A DNA stretch of 64,000 nucleotides from NCBI RefSeq assembly GCF_001975785.1, contig NZ_MSFI01000021.1, forward strand, positions 48,322 through 112,321. Direction: 5' to 3'. Origin of the DNA: Domibacillus epiphyticus. GTDB lineage: Bacteria > Bacillota > Bacilli > Bacillales > Domibacillaceae. Below are positions 8,283-16,339 of the stretch, piece after piece (positions within the stretch are counted from its first letter, which is position 1; every line of letters starts with the position of its first letter). A program made the translations under genes and the position numbers. Under the pieces are notes generated by a model, which saw only the letters and a list, made by a program, of their open reading frames with translations, was not told the DNA's origin and did no database searches.

Positions 8283-9095
8283 TTAGTTTTTCATTACTTC
8301 GCGTTTTTCTAAAGGCTGTACAGGACGATGGTTATCCGGGAATATTTGACGGAATGAATCGATTTGCTCTTTAGACATTTCAATTGGCTGCTCTAAAACA
8401 ATCCATTTAACACCTTCTGTACATGGGGGAGTTGTTAAAGAACCGTTATAACGAAATGACTGTTGATCTTTTGGAAGCATACTCATCAAATCAATCGGCT
8501 CTGTTAATTTTATTCCTTCAGCTGTTTCTTCTTTTGGAAGTACTCCCCAGGCCTTTTCAAGTTCAGGATTTGAAGCGCCTTCCTTAATCATTAGACCTAA
8601 AACGGCTAATTGACCATCCGCATCCTGATGAACGAGATGTATTTCCATATCAAAACTTTGACCATTAAACTGGTGCTCGCTTGGAGTATGAAAGTGAAAC
8701 TGGATGAGTTTGTACTCTTTCCCATCCACAACAATGGAATTATCGGTTTTTTCAGCATTTCCTTGAACCGTATGACCGTTATTGATGAGAGAAAAATCAC
8801 TTGGTATGTAGTTTAATTCTAGATTTTCAAGTTTTTCATTTGCTGGTACTTGCGCTATTTCAATATTGATAGGGGATTGCTCTTTGCCGTTCAAACATGC
8901 AGCGTTTGCAGGATCTAGGTCGCCCCAATGCTCTGGTCCGGTTTCTCCTTTATAAGACCATTCAGCGCTATGGGCCTCGTGCTCCACGTTCGCTTTCTCT
9001 TTTTCACTTGATTCCTGTTCTGGAGAAGAACAGGCAATTAACGTGAGAGATAGGGATGATAAAGCAAATGAAACTAGTAATCTCTTCTTTTCCAT
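8283..9095 (-). CDS. Alpha-carbonic anhydrase, lipoprotein
   Basis: Catalyses reversible hydration of CO2 to bicarbonate. 270 residues with a lipoprotein signal peptide (LIAC lipobox, Cys at residue 22), so it is anchored outside the membrane. The alpha-class zinc histidines are visible in FHFHTPSEH and EIHLVH; SLTTPPCTEGV near the C-terminus is another family signature. Start ATG 9095 has AAAGGAGGG upstream. It lies downstream of cyanase in the same direction, a pairing that recalls cynT-cynS of enterobacteria, where the anhydrase supplies or retains bicarbonate for cyanase. Here it is the alpha class and extracytoplasmic, so the functional link is uncertain. Confidence 0.93.
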   Translation of the reverse strand: MEKKRLLVSFALSSLSLTLIACSSPEQESSEKEKANVEHEAHSAEWSYKGETGPEHWGDLDPANAACLNGKEQSPINIEIAQVPANEKLENLELNYIPSDFSLINNGHTVQGNAEKTDNSIVVDGKEYKLIQFHFHTPSEHQFNGQSFDMEIHLVHQDADGQLAVLGLMIKEGASNPELEKAWGVLPKEETAEGIKLTEPIDLMSMLPKDQQSFRYNGSLTTPPCTEGVKWIVLEQPIEMSKEQIDSFRQIFPDNHRPVQPLEKREVMKN

Positions 9096-9212
9096 AGTTA
9101 CCCTCCTTTGGATATCAAAGTACTATACCCATTTTAGATTAAATTTATTCATTTATTTTGTTATAAAATTAAAAAATTTTATTTTTCAATCAACTTTTAC
9201 TCACGTATAACC

Positions 9213-9241
9213 ACAAAAAGCACCCACGAAAGATGGATGCT
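9213..9241 (-). terminator. Probable terminator of cynS
   Basis: 8-bp stem AGCACCCA with TGGATGCT (one wobble-type mismatch), followed on the minus strand by TTTTTG. It is just past the cynS stop and ahead of the carbonic anhydrase gene. Confidence 0.55.
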
Positions 9242-9271
9242 GGTACTTAAAGTGTAATGGTGCCCTGTATT

Positions 9272-9715
9272 TCACCATTTTTTATAAGGCAAAAATTTTC
9301 CGTTTAATGTGACCAAAACCCGGTCTCCTTTTGGATCTTCTACTTTTTGAATATCCATCTCATAATCAATGGCAGACATAATGCCATCTCCGAATTTTTC
9401 ATGAATTAAGTCTTTAATCGCTGGTCCGTAAACCAAAAGAATTTCATAAAAGCGATAAAGTAGTGGATCAGTAGGGGGCATTTGAACAGTAGTCCCGCGA
9501 TATGGAACAATCGTTAAGGATTCAACTGTATCTTTAGACAAATCTAATAATGTTCCTGCTTTCTCTGATTCGTCAACTGATAGGGTTGCTTGTCCCAATA
9601 AGGCAGTAGCTGTCCATGATTCTGAACGTTCAATAGATTGCGCAATATCACTCCATTTTAACTGCAGCTTTCTTTTCGCATTTAAAATTTCTATTGTAGC
9701 TTGAGATCTTTCCAT
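9272..9715 (-). CDS. cynS: Cyanate hydratase (cyanase)
   Basis: 147 residues, the normal cyanase length. It converts cyanate and bicarbonate to ammonia and CO2 (via carbamate). The N-terminal half is a helix-turn-helix-like domain; the C-terminal domain carries the catalytic Arg and Glu in LYRFYEI and the Ser in GIMSAIDY. Start ATG 9715 is preceded by AAGGAGAGA. The next gene in the same direction is an alpha-carbonic anhydrase 176 bp away, separated by a hairpin, so the two may be transcribed separately. Confidence 0.95.
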   Translation of the reverse strand: MERSQATIEILNAKRKLQLKWSDIAQSIERSESWTATALLGQATLSVDESEKAGTLLDLSKDTVESLTIVPYRGTTVQMPPTDPLLYRFYEILLVYGPAIKDLIHEKFGDGIMSAIDYEMDIQKVEDPKGDRVLVTLNGKFLPYKKW

Positions 9716-9948
9716 TGGCTTCTCTCCTTATTCATAGAATAATCCTTACATCCTTTTGACTCCTATTTATCATAATCTTTTTTTAAATAACTATATGAAA
9801 GATTGTGAGATTTTCTCACACGAAAATTTTTTAAGAATTTAATAAGAAATCTCGTTATTGAATCAGTTGTTCCAATAGAGGGCGGCATTGTTGTAAAATA
9901 TGGTAAGTGTTTTGTTGCCATCAAATTTAATAAAGGCAGGGATGTATA

Positions 9949-10599
9949 TTGAGAAACAGCAACATCGATCTGATAAATTTCGCGATAGGTTTACCCCGAA
10001 AAATGAAGTATGGAAAAGAGAAAGAAGTGGATACGGCGATATGTAAAGAGACAGTTGAAGAGACTTTTCTAAAAAAAGTTGGATTTTGTGGAGACGGAGT
10101 GGCTGACTTACGACATCATGGTGGTCTAGACCGTGCTGTCTGTGTATATCCGTATGAACATTATTTACTTTGGGAACAAGAGTTTAAAATCTCACTGCCT
10201 CCTGCCGCGTTTGGCGAGAATCTAACGGTTACAAACATGTTAGAACGTGATGTTTGCATCGGAGATATTTATCGCTTGGGAGAAGCTGTTATTCAAGTTA
10301 CACAAGGCAGAATTCCTTGCAGTACGATAACAAAGAGAACTGGCATACCTAAGCTTCTAAAAAGGATGGTGGAGACAGGTTATACAGGCTTTTTGTGTCG
10401 AGTTTTAGGAGAAGGTACGGTGAAAAAAGACTCGAACATAGTGTTAGTAGAACCGCATCCCAAAAAAGTCTCTATTTTTTCGGCTAATCAAATTTATTTT
10501 CAAAAGTCAGGGGATGATGATGGGTTGAAAAATGTGTTGGAAGTCAAGGAATTGGCAGGCGAATGGCGTGATCAGTTAACAAAACGGCTAGGTAAATGA
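9949..10599 (+). CDS. MOSC domain protein (YiiM/YflK-like)
   Basis: 216 residues. MOSC domains are molybdenum-cofactor sulfurase C-terminal-type folds; YiiM-like members act on N-hydroxylated substrates through bound molybdenum cofactor. Visible features are GDGVADLRHHGGLDRAV, the PYEHY stretch, GENL, and the conserved Cys in GRIPCST. The start is taken as TTG 9949 with GGCAGGGA upstream, because an ATG 7 bases earlier is in another frame. The enzyme links to the molybdenum hydroxylase at 24.6 kb only through cofactor type. Confidence 0.85.
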   Translation: MRNSNIDLINFAIGLPRKMKYGKEKEVDTAICKETVEETFLKKVGFCGDGVADLRHHGGLDRAVCVYPYEHYLLWEQEFKISLPPAAFGENLTVTNMLERDVCIGDIYRLGEAVIQVTQGRIPCSTITKRTGIPKLLKRMVETGYTGFLCRVLGEGTVKKDSNIVLVEPHPKKVSIFSANQIYFQKSGDDDGLKNVLEVKELAGEWRDQLTKRLGK

Positions 10600-10641
10600 A
10601 CTATTTTGTTTGTTGTTCATCCATGTAAAAAAGAAGAGAGA

Positions 10642-10842
10642 AATGAGACTTTTACTGGACTGGGTTGCTTTTGGATATTCATTTTCATCATTGGTTTATG
10701 TCACCTGGGGAATCTTGGAAAAGTCATCATCATAATGGGTGCAGTATGAATGACGTCTATTGCTTTTTATTTTAGTGGTGCCGAAAATAGCTTTACATTC
10801 GTTATGTTTGTTCCTATTATCCTTTTTATAATGGATGATTAG
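10642..10842 (+). pseudogene. Possible remnant of a small two-helix membrane protein
   Basis: One frame reads about 35 hydrophobic residues (GCFWIFIFIIGLCHLG and on), hits a TGA at 10747-10749, then immediately continues from ATG 10750 with another 30 residues ending in VMFVPIILFIMDD. Together they look like a short two-helix membrane protein interrupted by a stop. No start or ribosome site fits the first half. The alternative is that only a 30-residue peptide is made, or nothing. Confidence 0.3.
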
Positions 10843-10879
10843 TAAAAAAACATATAAAATTTTTAAACATTGTACTGGG

Positions 10880-10915
10880 AAGTCCTCGGAATGTATAAAC
10901 CGAGGACTTTGTTTA
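10880..10915 (+). terminator. Hairpin terminator
   Basis: Perfect 10-bp stem AAGTCCTCGG with CCGAGGACTT around a 10-base loop (10880-10909), followed by TTGTTTAAATTT. It is between convergent genes; the T-run favours rightward transcription. Confidence 0.75.
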
Positions 10916-10926
10916 AATTTAATTAT

Positions 10927-11229
10927 TTATAACAGACTGCCTAATAGTCCACCTGTTAATCCTCCAAGAAATGGTCCTGTAAACCCTCCGTAGCCGCCAT
11001 AAAAAGGACCGCCGTATCCACCGAAATAGGGGCCGTAGCCGCCATAAAAAGGACTACCGTACCCGCCGTAAGGTCTGTAACCGCCATAATACGGTCTTCC
11101 ATAATGACCATGAAAACCACCATAATACGGTCTTCGGTACCCACCGTGAAAACCTCCATAGTACGGTCTTCCGAAACCACCTTGGACTGGTACTTCATCC
11201 ATTTCATCATGTGCTGCTGAAATATCCAT
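10927..11229 (-). CDS. Gly/Tyr-rich repeat protein, probably spore-associated
   Basis: 100 residues from ATG 11229, chosen because AGAGGTG lies 8 bases upstream; the frame extends 14 codons further without such a site. After an acidic head (DEMDEVPVQ) come repeats of the type GRPYYGGF/GRPYYGGY, then Gly-rich spacers, ending in GPFLGGLTGGLLGSLL. This tail is almost the same as the core of the 46-residue protein at 33358. Composition resembles spore coat or exosporium structural proteins, but the family is not recognised. A decayed second copy lies at 38.34-38.48 kb with a matching upstream element. Confidence 0.75.
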   Translation of the reverse strand: MDISAAHDEMDEVPVQGGFGRPYYGGFHGGYRRPYYGGFHGHYGRPYYGGYRPYGGYGSPFYGGYGPYFGGYGGPFYGGYGGFTGPFLGGLTGGLLGSLL

Positions 11230-12036
11230 GTTTTCACCTCTTTCTTGAAAAGAATATCTAGCCCTTTTCATAATATGTTTCTTAGTTAGGTAAAGAGCTT
11301 ATCCTTTTTTAATTAAGATGATACGCTCCATTTATAAATCCCATTAGGGGCCTTCGTACTCAGCATCCGCATTCCCCAATATCCTTATCTGAAGGCAGTA
11401 AAGGAGGGGTAGTTCATGATTTTCCAGCGATACCATTAAGAGATAGCGGATGACAGTTTTATTGATCGTTCATAAAAAAGTCACTAAACTATAAATCTTC
11501 TATACCTGGTCTTTTCTTTACATTCGGGAATAACATGTCAATTATGGTGGGGGTTTGCATGTTCAAGATGGATATCTAGCTGCTTCAAAGTGTGTGCTGT
11601 TTTTATCTCCACCACCTTCCGCAATAACACCAGGAACATTGCTTTTCACAAAGACTTCAACAGAAATCGTTTTCAGCAGCAGCTTTTTCTCCATTAACGT
11701 GGATTTAAATATTTCTATACGAACATAGATGGCGAGTGATAACAGATTTAATCACGTGTTCACTATTGTTTTTTATACGGGGATTAAATTTAAGCGAAAT
11801 GAAGGAAACGGCTAACGAGTACAGCGGATCGTACCCGGCCTTTGTTTTTGCCAGCCACTAGGATTTCGTTATGAAGCCTGTCTGACAATCCTTCGCTATT
11901 TATCTAATGAGTAACATAAACTGAACGCCGACGGATAATTTAGGAAAGCATCAATTCAAATAAACTGCGGTTTAAAAATAATTAATGATCACTTTAGGTC
12001 TTAAACTAATCTAATAGCAGCAGTTTTGCTTCCATT
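11230..12036. other. 807-bp region without a clear gene; conserved upstream element at its left end
   Basis: Positions 11289-11310 are nearly identical to 38514-38534 (21 bases), and CATANTATG lies 11 bases from that block in both places, suggesting a shared promoter or leader for the Gly/Tyr-rich gene. Between 11563 and about 11755 the minus strand has an open frame of some 60 codons without a start (it contains SVEVFVKSNVPGVIAEGGG), perhaps a gene fragment I cannot identify. The rest shows nothing. Confidence 0.4.
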
Positions 12037-12948
12037 CTAAAACGGCTGCCACATAATTGTTTTGGCTTTATTAAATCGTTGTTCGACCTCTCTCCAGTTT
12101 ACGATTTTCCACCAGTTATCTACATATTTAGCCCGATCATTTTTATATTGAAGGTAGTAGGCGTGTTCCCAAACATCTAGAACAAGCAATGGTATAACAT
12201 CCCACTGTGTTAAATTCTGGTGCTTTTCAGCAGTTAAAATTTCTAAACGGTGAGAACGGGGGGCCCAAACGAGAATGGCCCAACCAACAGCCTCCACTTT
12301 TTTGGCTGCTTCGGAGAAATGCTTTTTAAATTTTTCAAAACTGCCAAAAGCCTCATTTATGGCTCTACTTAGTTGACCAGCTGGTTTACCACCGCCACGC
12401 GGGCTCATCACATTCCAGAAAATGGTGTGCAGGTAGTGTCCTGAACCGTGAAACGCCGCTTCTCTTTCCCAATGGGCAATTAAGTGAAAATCCCCTTTAT
12501 CTCGTGCTTTTTTCATTTCTGCTTCAGCTTTATTAAGGCCGTCGACATAGCTTTGATGATGTTTATCATGATGTAGTTTCATGATTTCCTCTGAGATGAC
12601 AGGTTCTAGAGCATCATATGGATAAGGAAGAGGAGGTAATCGATGTCCTCCGATCGGAACGGTTTGAATTTTTTCATCTTCTTTTTGATCAGATATCCAT
12701 TTTGGACGGTTTAAGAATCCATTGAGCTCGTCATATAAGGATGTTGATTTTCGATGCAATTCATCATAATCATGTGTGCTGTTTTCCATTTCCGCTTCTT
12801 TTTTTAATGCAAAAAAGTTGTCTTCCCAATGCTTTAATTTTTGTTCGTCAACATTTGTTAACTTCCCTCGAATAGATTTCCACGTTTTTTCGATGTCTTT
12901 ACACCACTTCAGTAATGACTCTCGATAAGTATTTTTATGAAAATCCAC
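12037..12948 (-). CDS. sodF: Superoxide dismutase (Fe/Mn type) with N-terminal extension
   Basis: 303 residues; converts superoxide to oxygen and peroxide. The first 90 or so residues are a charged helical extension, and the last 200 are a complete Fe/Mn-SOD. Metal ligands are visible: His in MKLHHDKHH, His in HGSGHYLHTIFW, and Asp and His in DVWEHAYYL. This extended form matches SodF of Bacillus rather than the housekeeping SodA. Start GTG 12948 has AGGAGG 9 bases upstream. Single gene; cytoplasmic, as no signal peptide is seen. Confidence 0.92.
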   Translation of the reverse strand: MDFHKNTYRESLLKWCKDIEKTWKSIRGKLTNVDEQKLKHWEDNFFALKKEAEMENSTHDYDELHRKSTSLYDELNGFLNRPKWISDQKEDEKIQTVPIGGHRLPPLPYPYDALEPVISEEIMKLHHDKHHQSYVDGLNKAEAEMKKARDKGDFHLIAHWEREAAFHGSGHYLHTIFWNVMSPRGGGKPAGQLSRAINEAFGSFEKFKKHFSEAAKKVEAVGWAILVWAPRSHRLEILTAEKHQNLTQWDVIPLLVLDVWEHAYYLQYKNDRAKYVDNWWKIVNWREVEQRFNKAKTIMWQPF

Positions 12949-13318
12949 TGATTTCGCCTCCTATGTGAACAGTACTAATATGATATGAGGCGTATACATT
13001 ATTGTTCGACTAACGGGTTAGTTGAAGGGAAACTCTTTTAATTTGTCATTATCAAACATGGGTTGATCAACTTGTTGCTAGGAAGAAATATCTGAGTACC
13101 AGTCACATAGACGGAGAATACTAGTTAAGTAAGGAGAGGACTCACATCATTAATACAAATAGCTATTTATCGTTATTAATGCTAGTTATCAGCCTCATCC
13201 TAGTGTTTTAATCCTTACAGTGCAGTTCAGTGAATATTCACAAAAGACTCATTCATACTTCACATATTCAAAATAAAATGAAATGTGTAGATATTTCAAA
13301 TAAGTTAGGAGAACTACC
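12949..13318. other. Divergent intergenic region
   Basis: 370 bp between sodF (leftward) and a phosphatase gene (rightward). AT-rich; it should hold both promoters, but none stands out. No gene seen. Confidence 0.4.
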
Positions 13319-14161
13319 ATGAGAAATAAGCCATTTATCTCAACTTTATTAGCCATTTTACTCTTGTTGATCTTATCAGGATGTAACTCAGAACAAGCAA
13401 ATAGCGAGGAACAACTTAAAAATGAGGGGCAGGAAAACGAGCAACCAAGTCACCAAGGAATGGGATGGACACATGAAAATCCTGTGACACCAACAGCAGG
13501 CACTTGGAAAGCACTTGAGTTTAAGGATGGAAGTTCTTACAAAGTAGAAGCACCTCCTGCAAATGATTCCGCTGAGACAAAAAAAGAATTAGAAGATATA
13601 AAGAAATTGATAGAGAACCGTACAGAAAAAGATGTAGAATTTATTAAGCACTGGCAAAATACTGCTAGTCCTAACACGCTTTGGCTTAATACTACAGAAG
13701 AATTGATTCATAAATATGGATTAATGGGCCCCGAATCAGCTCGCGTTTATTCTGTCGTTTCAGGAGCAATTTATACATCTCTAACCGCAACATACCAAGC
13801 AAAATATGAATATTTACGCCCAAGACCGACGGATTTAGATCCATCTATTAAATTACCAGAGGGAATGATGGTGCCTCCACACCCTGCTTATCCTTCAGGA
13901 CACACAGCAACAGCTTGGACATCAGCTTATATCCTTTCTTATTTCTTCCCGAATGAAAAAGCTCATTTGGAAGAAACAGCAAAAAAAGTAGCACTTTCTA
14001 GAGAACTAATGGGTATTCATTTTAAAAGTGATAATGATGCCGCTAAAACGCTAGCACGAGCAGTTACAAAAGATATAATTGAAAGCTTAAAAGATGACAA
14101 CGCTCCAACTCAATACATAGAAGTGAAAAACACAGGATCGAGTCACGGAGCCGGTCATTAA
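13319..14161 (+). CDS. PAP2/vanadium-haloperoxidase-type phosphatase lipoprotein
   Basis: 280 residues with a lipoprotein signal (LILSGC, Cys near 22). The C-terminal half has the three-part acid phosphatase signature: RPRPTDL, PAYPSGHTA with the PSGH core, and SRELMGIHFKSDNDAA. These make up the phosphate-binding site and nucleophilic His of the PAP2 superfamily. Unlike lipid phosphatases it has no multiple membrane helices, so it resembles soluble bacterial acid phosphatases or haloperoxidases held at the outer face of the membrane. Start ATG 13319 has TTAGGAG upstream. Single gene. Confidence 0.85.
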   Translation: MRNKPFISTLLAILLLLILSGCNSEQANSEEQLKNEGQENEQPSHQGMGWTHENPVTPTAGTWKALEFKDGSSYKVEAPPANDSAETKKELEDIKKLIENRTEKDVEFIKHWQNTASPNTLWLNTTEELIHKYGLMGPESARVYSVVSGAIYTSLTATYQAKYEYLRPRPTDLDPSIKLPEGMMVPPHPAYPSGHTATAWTSAYILSYFFPNEKAHLEETAKKVALSRELMGIHFKSDNDAAKTLARAVTKDIIESLKDDNAPTQYIEVKNTGSSHGAGH

Positions 14162-14454
14162 ATAAAGTTACGAGAATTGAAAAAACCAACATTTTTAAAG
14201 TCTATATTTTTTTCAAAAACATCATTAGATTAATGTTGTAGATGTTTTTCGCATCAAAATCGGGTAGGAATTCTACACAATAGTATTGTTCAACGTGTAA
14301 GATTTGGTGAAATCGAATTAAGGTTTTTATGAGTTTTGATCAAACTTTTTTATAATAATCATTTCTATAGAATACTAAAAGAACTCATTTTGATTAATCT
14401 TTATTCAAAACGAGTTCTTTTTCTTTCCGTAAAATCAACGTTTGTTACGTAATT
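14162..14454. other. Intergenic region with two hairpins
   Basis: Holds a weak hairpin at 14215-14249 (AAAAACATC/GATGTTTTT) and a strong terminator at 14377-14425. Otherwise no gene seen. Confidence 0.4.
14377..14425 (+). terminator. Hairpin terminator
   Basis: 16-bp stem (14377-14392 with 14406-14421, one G-U type mismatch) and a T-rich 3' side. It lies 216 bp after the phosphatase stop. Confidence 0.7.
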
Positions 14455-14643
14455 TTGATCAAACTATTTTCCAAACCAACAAATGGAGCCGAATGCAAAT
14501 GGTACTTTATGATTGTTGTATTCATTGTTCTTTCTCTGCCAGGGATCGTATTTGCTATCATATCCAAACAAATAATTCCAATCGTGGAATCCTGGTTAAT
14601 GGATTATATTTACTTCTTCTTGCTATGGAATAGGGAAGCCTAA
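14455..14643 (+). CDS. Possible small single-pass membrane protein
   Basis: 62 residues from TTG 14455 with a hydrophobic stretch (WYFMIVVFIVLSLPGIVFAI) and a second hydrophobic run near the end. No ribosome site is visible at the TTG, and no family is recognised. It could be a fragment of a larger lost membrane protein. An overlapping frame (14442-14633) is Cys-rich and less protein-like. Confidence 0.35.
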   Translation: MIKLFSKPTNGAECKWYFMIVVFIVLSLPGIVFAIISKQIIPIVESWLMDYIYFFLLWNREA

Positions 14644-14714
14644 AAAAAGGTCGAACATCGGGGTCTTTAGCGAAAGCAGCAGTTTAAACAACTTATTTTC
14701 ATTTTTTGCGAGGA

Positions 14715-14803
14715 ATAAACAACCCTTATTAGCCGTTTGATAATTCAAACGGTGGTTTGCTGATTGCAAACGGTTCATGGGTTTCCAGTGCTTAGTTGTT
14801 TAT
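14715..14803 (+). ncRNA. Structured element upstream of egtB (candidate cis-regulatory RNA)
   Basis: A 9-bp outer stem, ATAAACAAC (14715-14723) with GTTGTTTAT (14795-14803), encloses two perfect hairpins: CCGTTTGA/TCAAACGG (14733-14752) and GTTTGC/GCAAAC (14755-14771). This makes a multi-branched fold with no coding explanation. A further hairpin GCTTGATT/AATCAAGC follows at 14851-14872. It lies 0.3 kb ahead of egtB and is not a riboswitch I can name. Confidence 0.4.
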
Positions 14804-14884
14804 GGTCATGCAAGCGGGGGAATAGCATATTGAAAAATAATCCTGTTGTTGCTTGATTTTAAATAATCAAGCTATAGGAGAGCA

Positions 14885-15037
14885 TTGAATTCATGCTTTA
14901 TTGAAGCAACGTCTATTTTATCCACTCTGAGGGCAGGTAAAGCGGGTTTGCAAAACATACATGAATTTGCAATGCCGCCAATGCGTAAAATGGTTTATCG
15001 CCTTTCCATACTGAATGAAAGAAGATGGGAAATTTGA
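14885..15037 (+). CDS. Possible 50-residue protein upstream of egtB
   Basis: Frame from TTG 14885 to TGA 15035, preceded by AGGAGAG only 3-4 bases away. The C-terminal part (EFAMPPMRKMVYRLSILNER) looks protein-like. It ends 43 bases before egtB. Family not recognised; it may be a leader peptide, a small protein or a gene fragment. Confidence 0.35.
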   Translation: MNSCFIEATSILSTLRAGKAGLQNIHEFAMPPMRKMVYRLSILNERRWEI

Positions 15038-15080
15038 TGAATCCAAGAAAGCTTGGATACTCGAGGGAGGATGAATTGGT

Positions 15081-16337
15081 ATGATAAACAATCTTGCAGA
15101 AAGAGCAGTAACCCATTATAGCGGAATACGCACATTCACGGAGGAACTAGTACAACCGTTAGAAATTGAAGATTTTATCGTTCAATCAACCTCCGATGTT
15201 AGTCCTCCTAAATGGCATATGGCCCACACAACCTGGTTTTTTGAACGTTTTGTTCTTAAACCATTTAAAGAGAGTTACCAGGAGTTTCATCCCCATTTTG
15301 ATTATTTGTTCAACTCTTATTATGAGACGATAGGAACCTTTCATCCCCGTTATAAAAGAGGCGTATTGGCCAGACCCACCATCGAAGAAGTATATACATA
15401 CCGAAAACATGTGGATGAAAACATCGTTGAATTGCTGGAAAACCTCGATGATTCCTTGTTAGAAGAGGTGAAAGACTTACTGGAAATAGGCCTTCACCAT
15501 GAACAACAGCACCAAGAATTACTGTTGACGGATATTAAATATAACTTTTTTCAAAATCCCTTGAAACCTTTATATACGCAATTGAAAGAAACGGCAAAAG
15601 AGCAAACGTTGATGATCTTTAAAGAATTTCAGGGAGGGTTAGTAGAAATTGGCTACCAAGGCGGAGAGTTTTCCTTCGATAACGAGCACCCTCGACATAA
15701 GGTTTGGCTAGAGCCATATAAATTAGCATCCAGACTCGTAACGAATGGTGAATATTTAGCCTTTATGAAAGACGGCGGGTATGAAAAGCCCCAATATTGG
15801 TTGTCGGATGGCTGGGCAGCTGTTAAGAACTATGGATGGACTTCACCGCTTTATTGGAAAGAAGATGAGCAAGAATGGACCCAGTTTACACTCTCGGGTG
15901 AAAAGCCGTTGAATTTAGAGGAGCCCGTTTGCCATGTAAGTTTTTATGAAGCAGATGCCTATGCAAGATGGGCAGGAAAAAGACTTCCGACAGAAGCGGA
16001 ATGGGAGTATGCTGCAGAAGGGGTTGCAATCGAAGGCAATTTTGTAGAAACACAACATTTTCATCCCCTGTCAGCTGATTTGGAGGCGAAGGGATTGCTT
16101 TGTAAAATGTATGGCGACGTTTGGGAATGGACAAGCAGTGCTTATGGTCCCTATCCGGGCAGCAAACCAATGGAAGGGGCATTGGGGGAGTATAATGCGA
16201 AATTCATGTGCAACCAAATGGTATTAAGGGGAGGCTCATGCGCCACGCCTTCTTCCCACATTCGGGCTACGTACCGTAATTTCTTTCAGCCTGAGAAACG
16301 CTGGCAGTTCAGTGGAATACGATTAGCGGAGGATTGA
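15081..16337 (+). CDS. egtB: EgtB-type sulfoxide synthase (ergothioneine pathway)
   Basis: 418 residues. EgtB is an iron enzyme that uses O2 to join a thiol donor (cysteine or gamma-glutamylcysteine) to trimethylhistidine. The N-terminal DinB-like domain (1 to about 155) holds the three-His iron site: a His in WHMAHTTWFFE and the pair in HHEQQHQE. The C-terminal formylglycine-generating-enzyme-like domain (about 195-418) has SFYEADAYARWAGKRLPTEA, GDVWEWTSS and VLRGGSCATP. Start ATG 15081 has GGGAGGATG upstream. The next gene, egtD, begins 2 bases after its stop, so the two are coupled. No egtA or egtC is present, consistent with a type that uses cysteine directly, but the donor cannot be told from sequence. 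Confidence 0.93.
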   Translation: MINNLAERAVTHYSGIRTFTEELVQPLEIEDFIVQSTSDVSPPKWHMAHTTWFFERFVLKPFKESYQEFHPHFDYLFNSYYETIGTFHPRYKRGVLARPTIEEVYTYRKHVDENIVELLENLDDSLLEEVKDLLEIGLHHEQQHQELLLTDIKYNFFQNPLKPLYTQLKETAKEQTLMIFKEFQGGLVEIGYQGGEFSFDNEHPRHKVWLEPYKLASRLVTNGEYLAFMKDGGYEKPQYWLSDGWAAVKNYGWTSPLYWKEDEQEWTQFTLSGEKPLNLEEPVCHVSFYEADAYARWAGKRLPTEAEWEYAAEGVAIEGNFVETQHFHPLSADLEAKGLLCKMYGDVWEWTSSAYGPYPGSKPMEGALGEYNAKFMCNQMVLRGGSCATPSSHIRATYRNFFQPEKRWQFSGIRLAED

Positions 16338-16339
16338 GG

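Noticed and set aside
10960..11200. Tandem DNA repeat in the 10927 gene considered as a separate repeat element
   Set aside because: The repetition follows codons for GRPYYGG-type peptide repeats and is explained by the protein.
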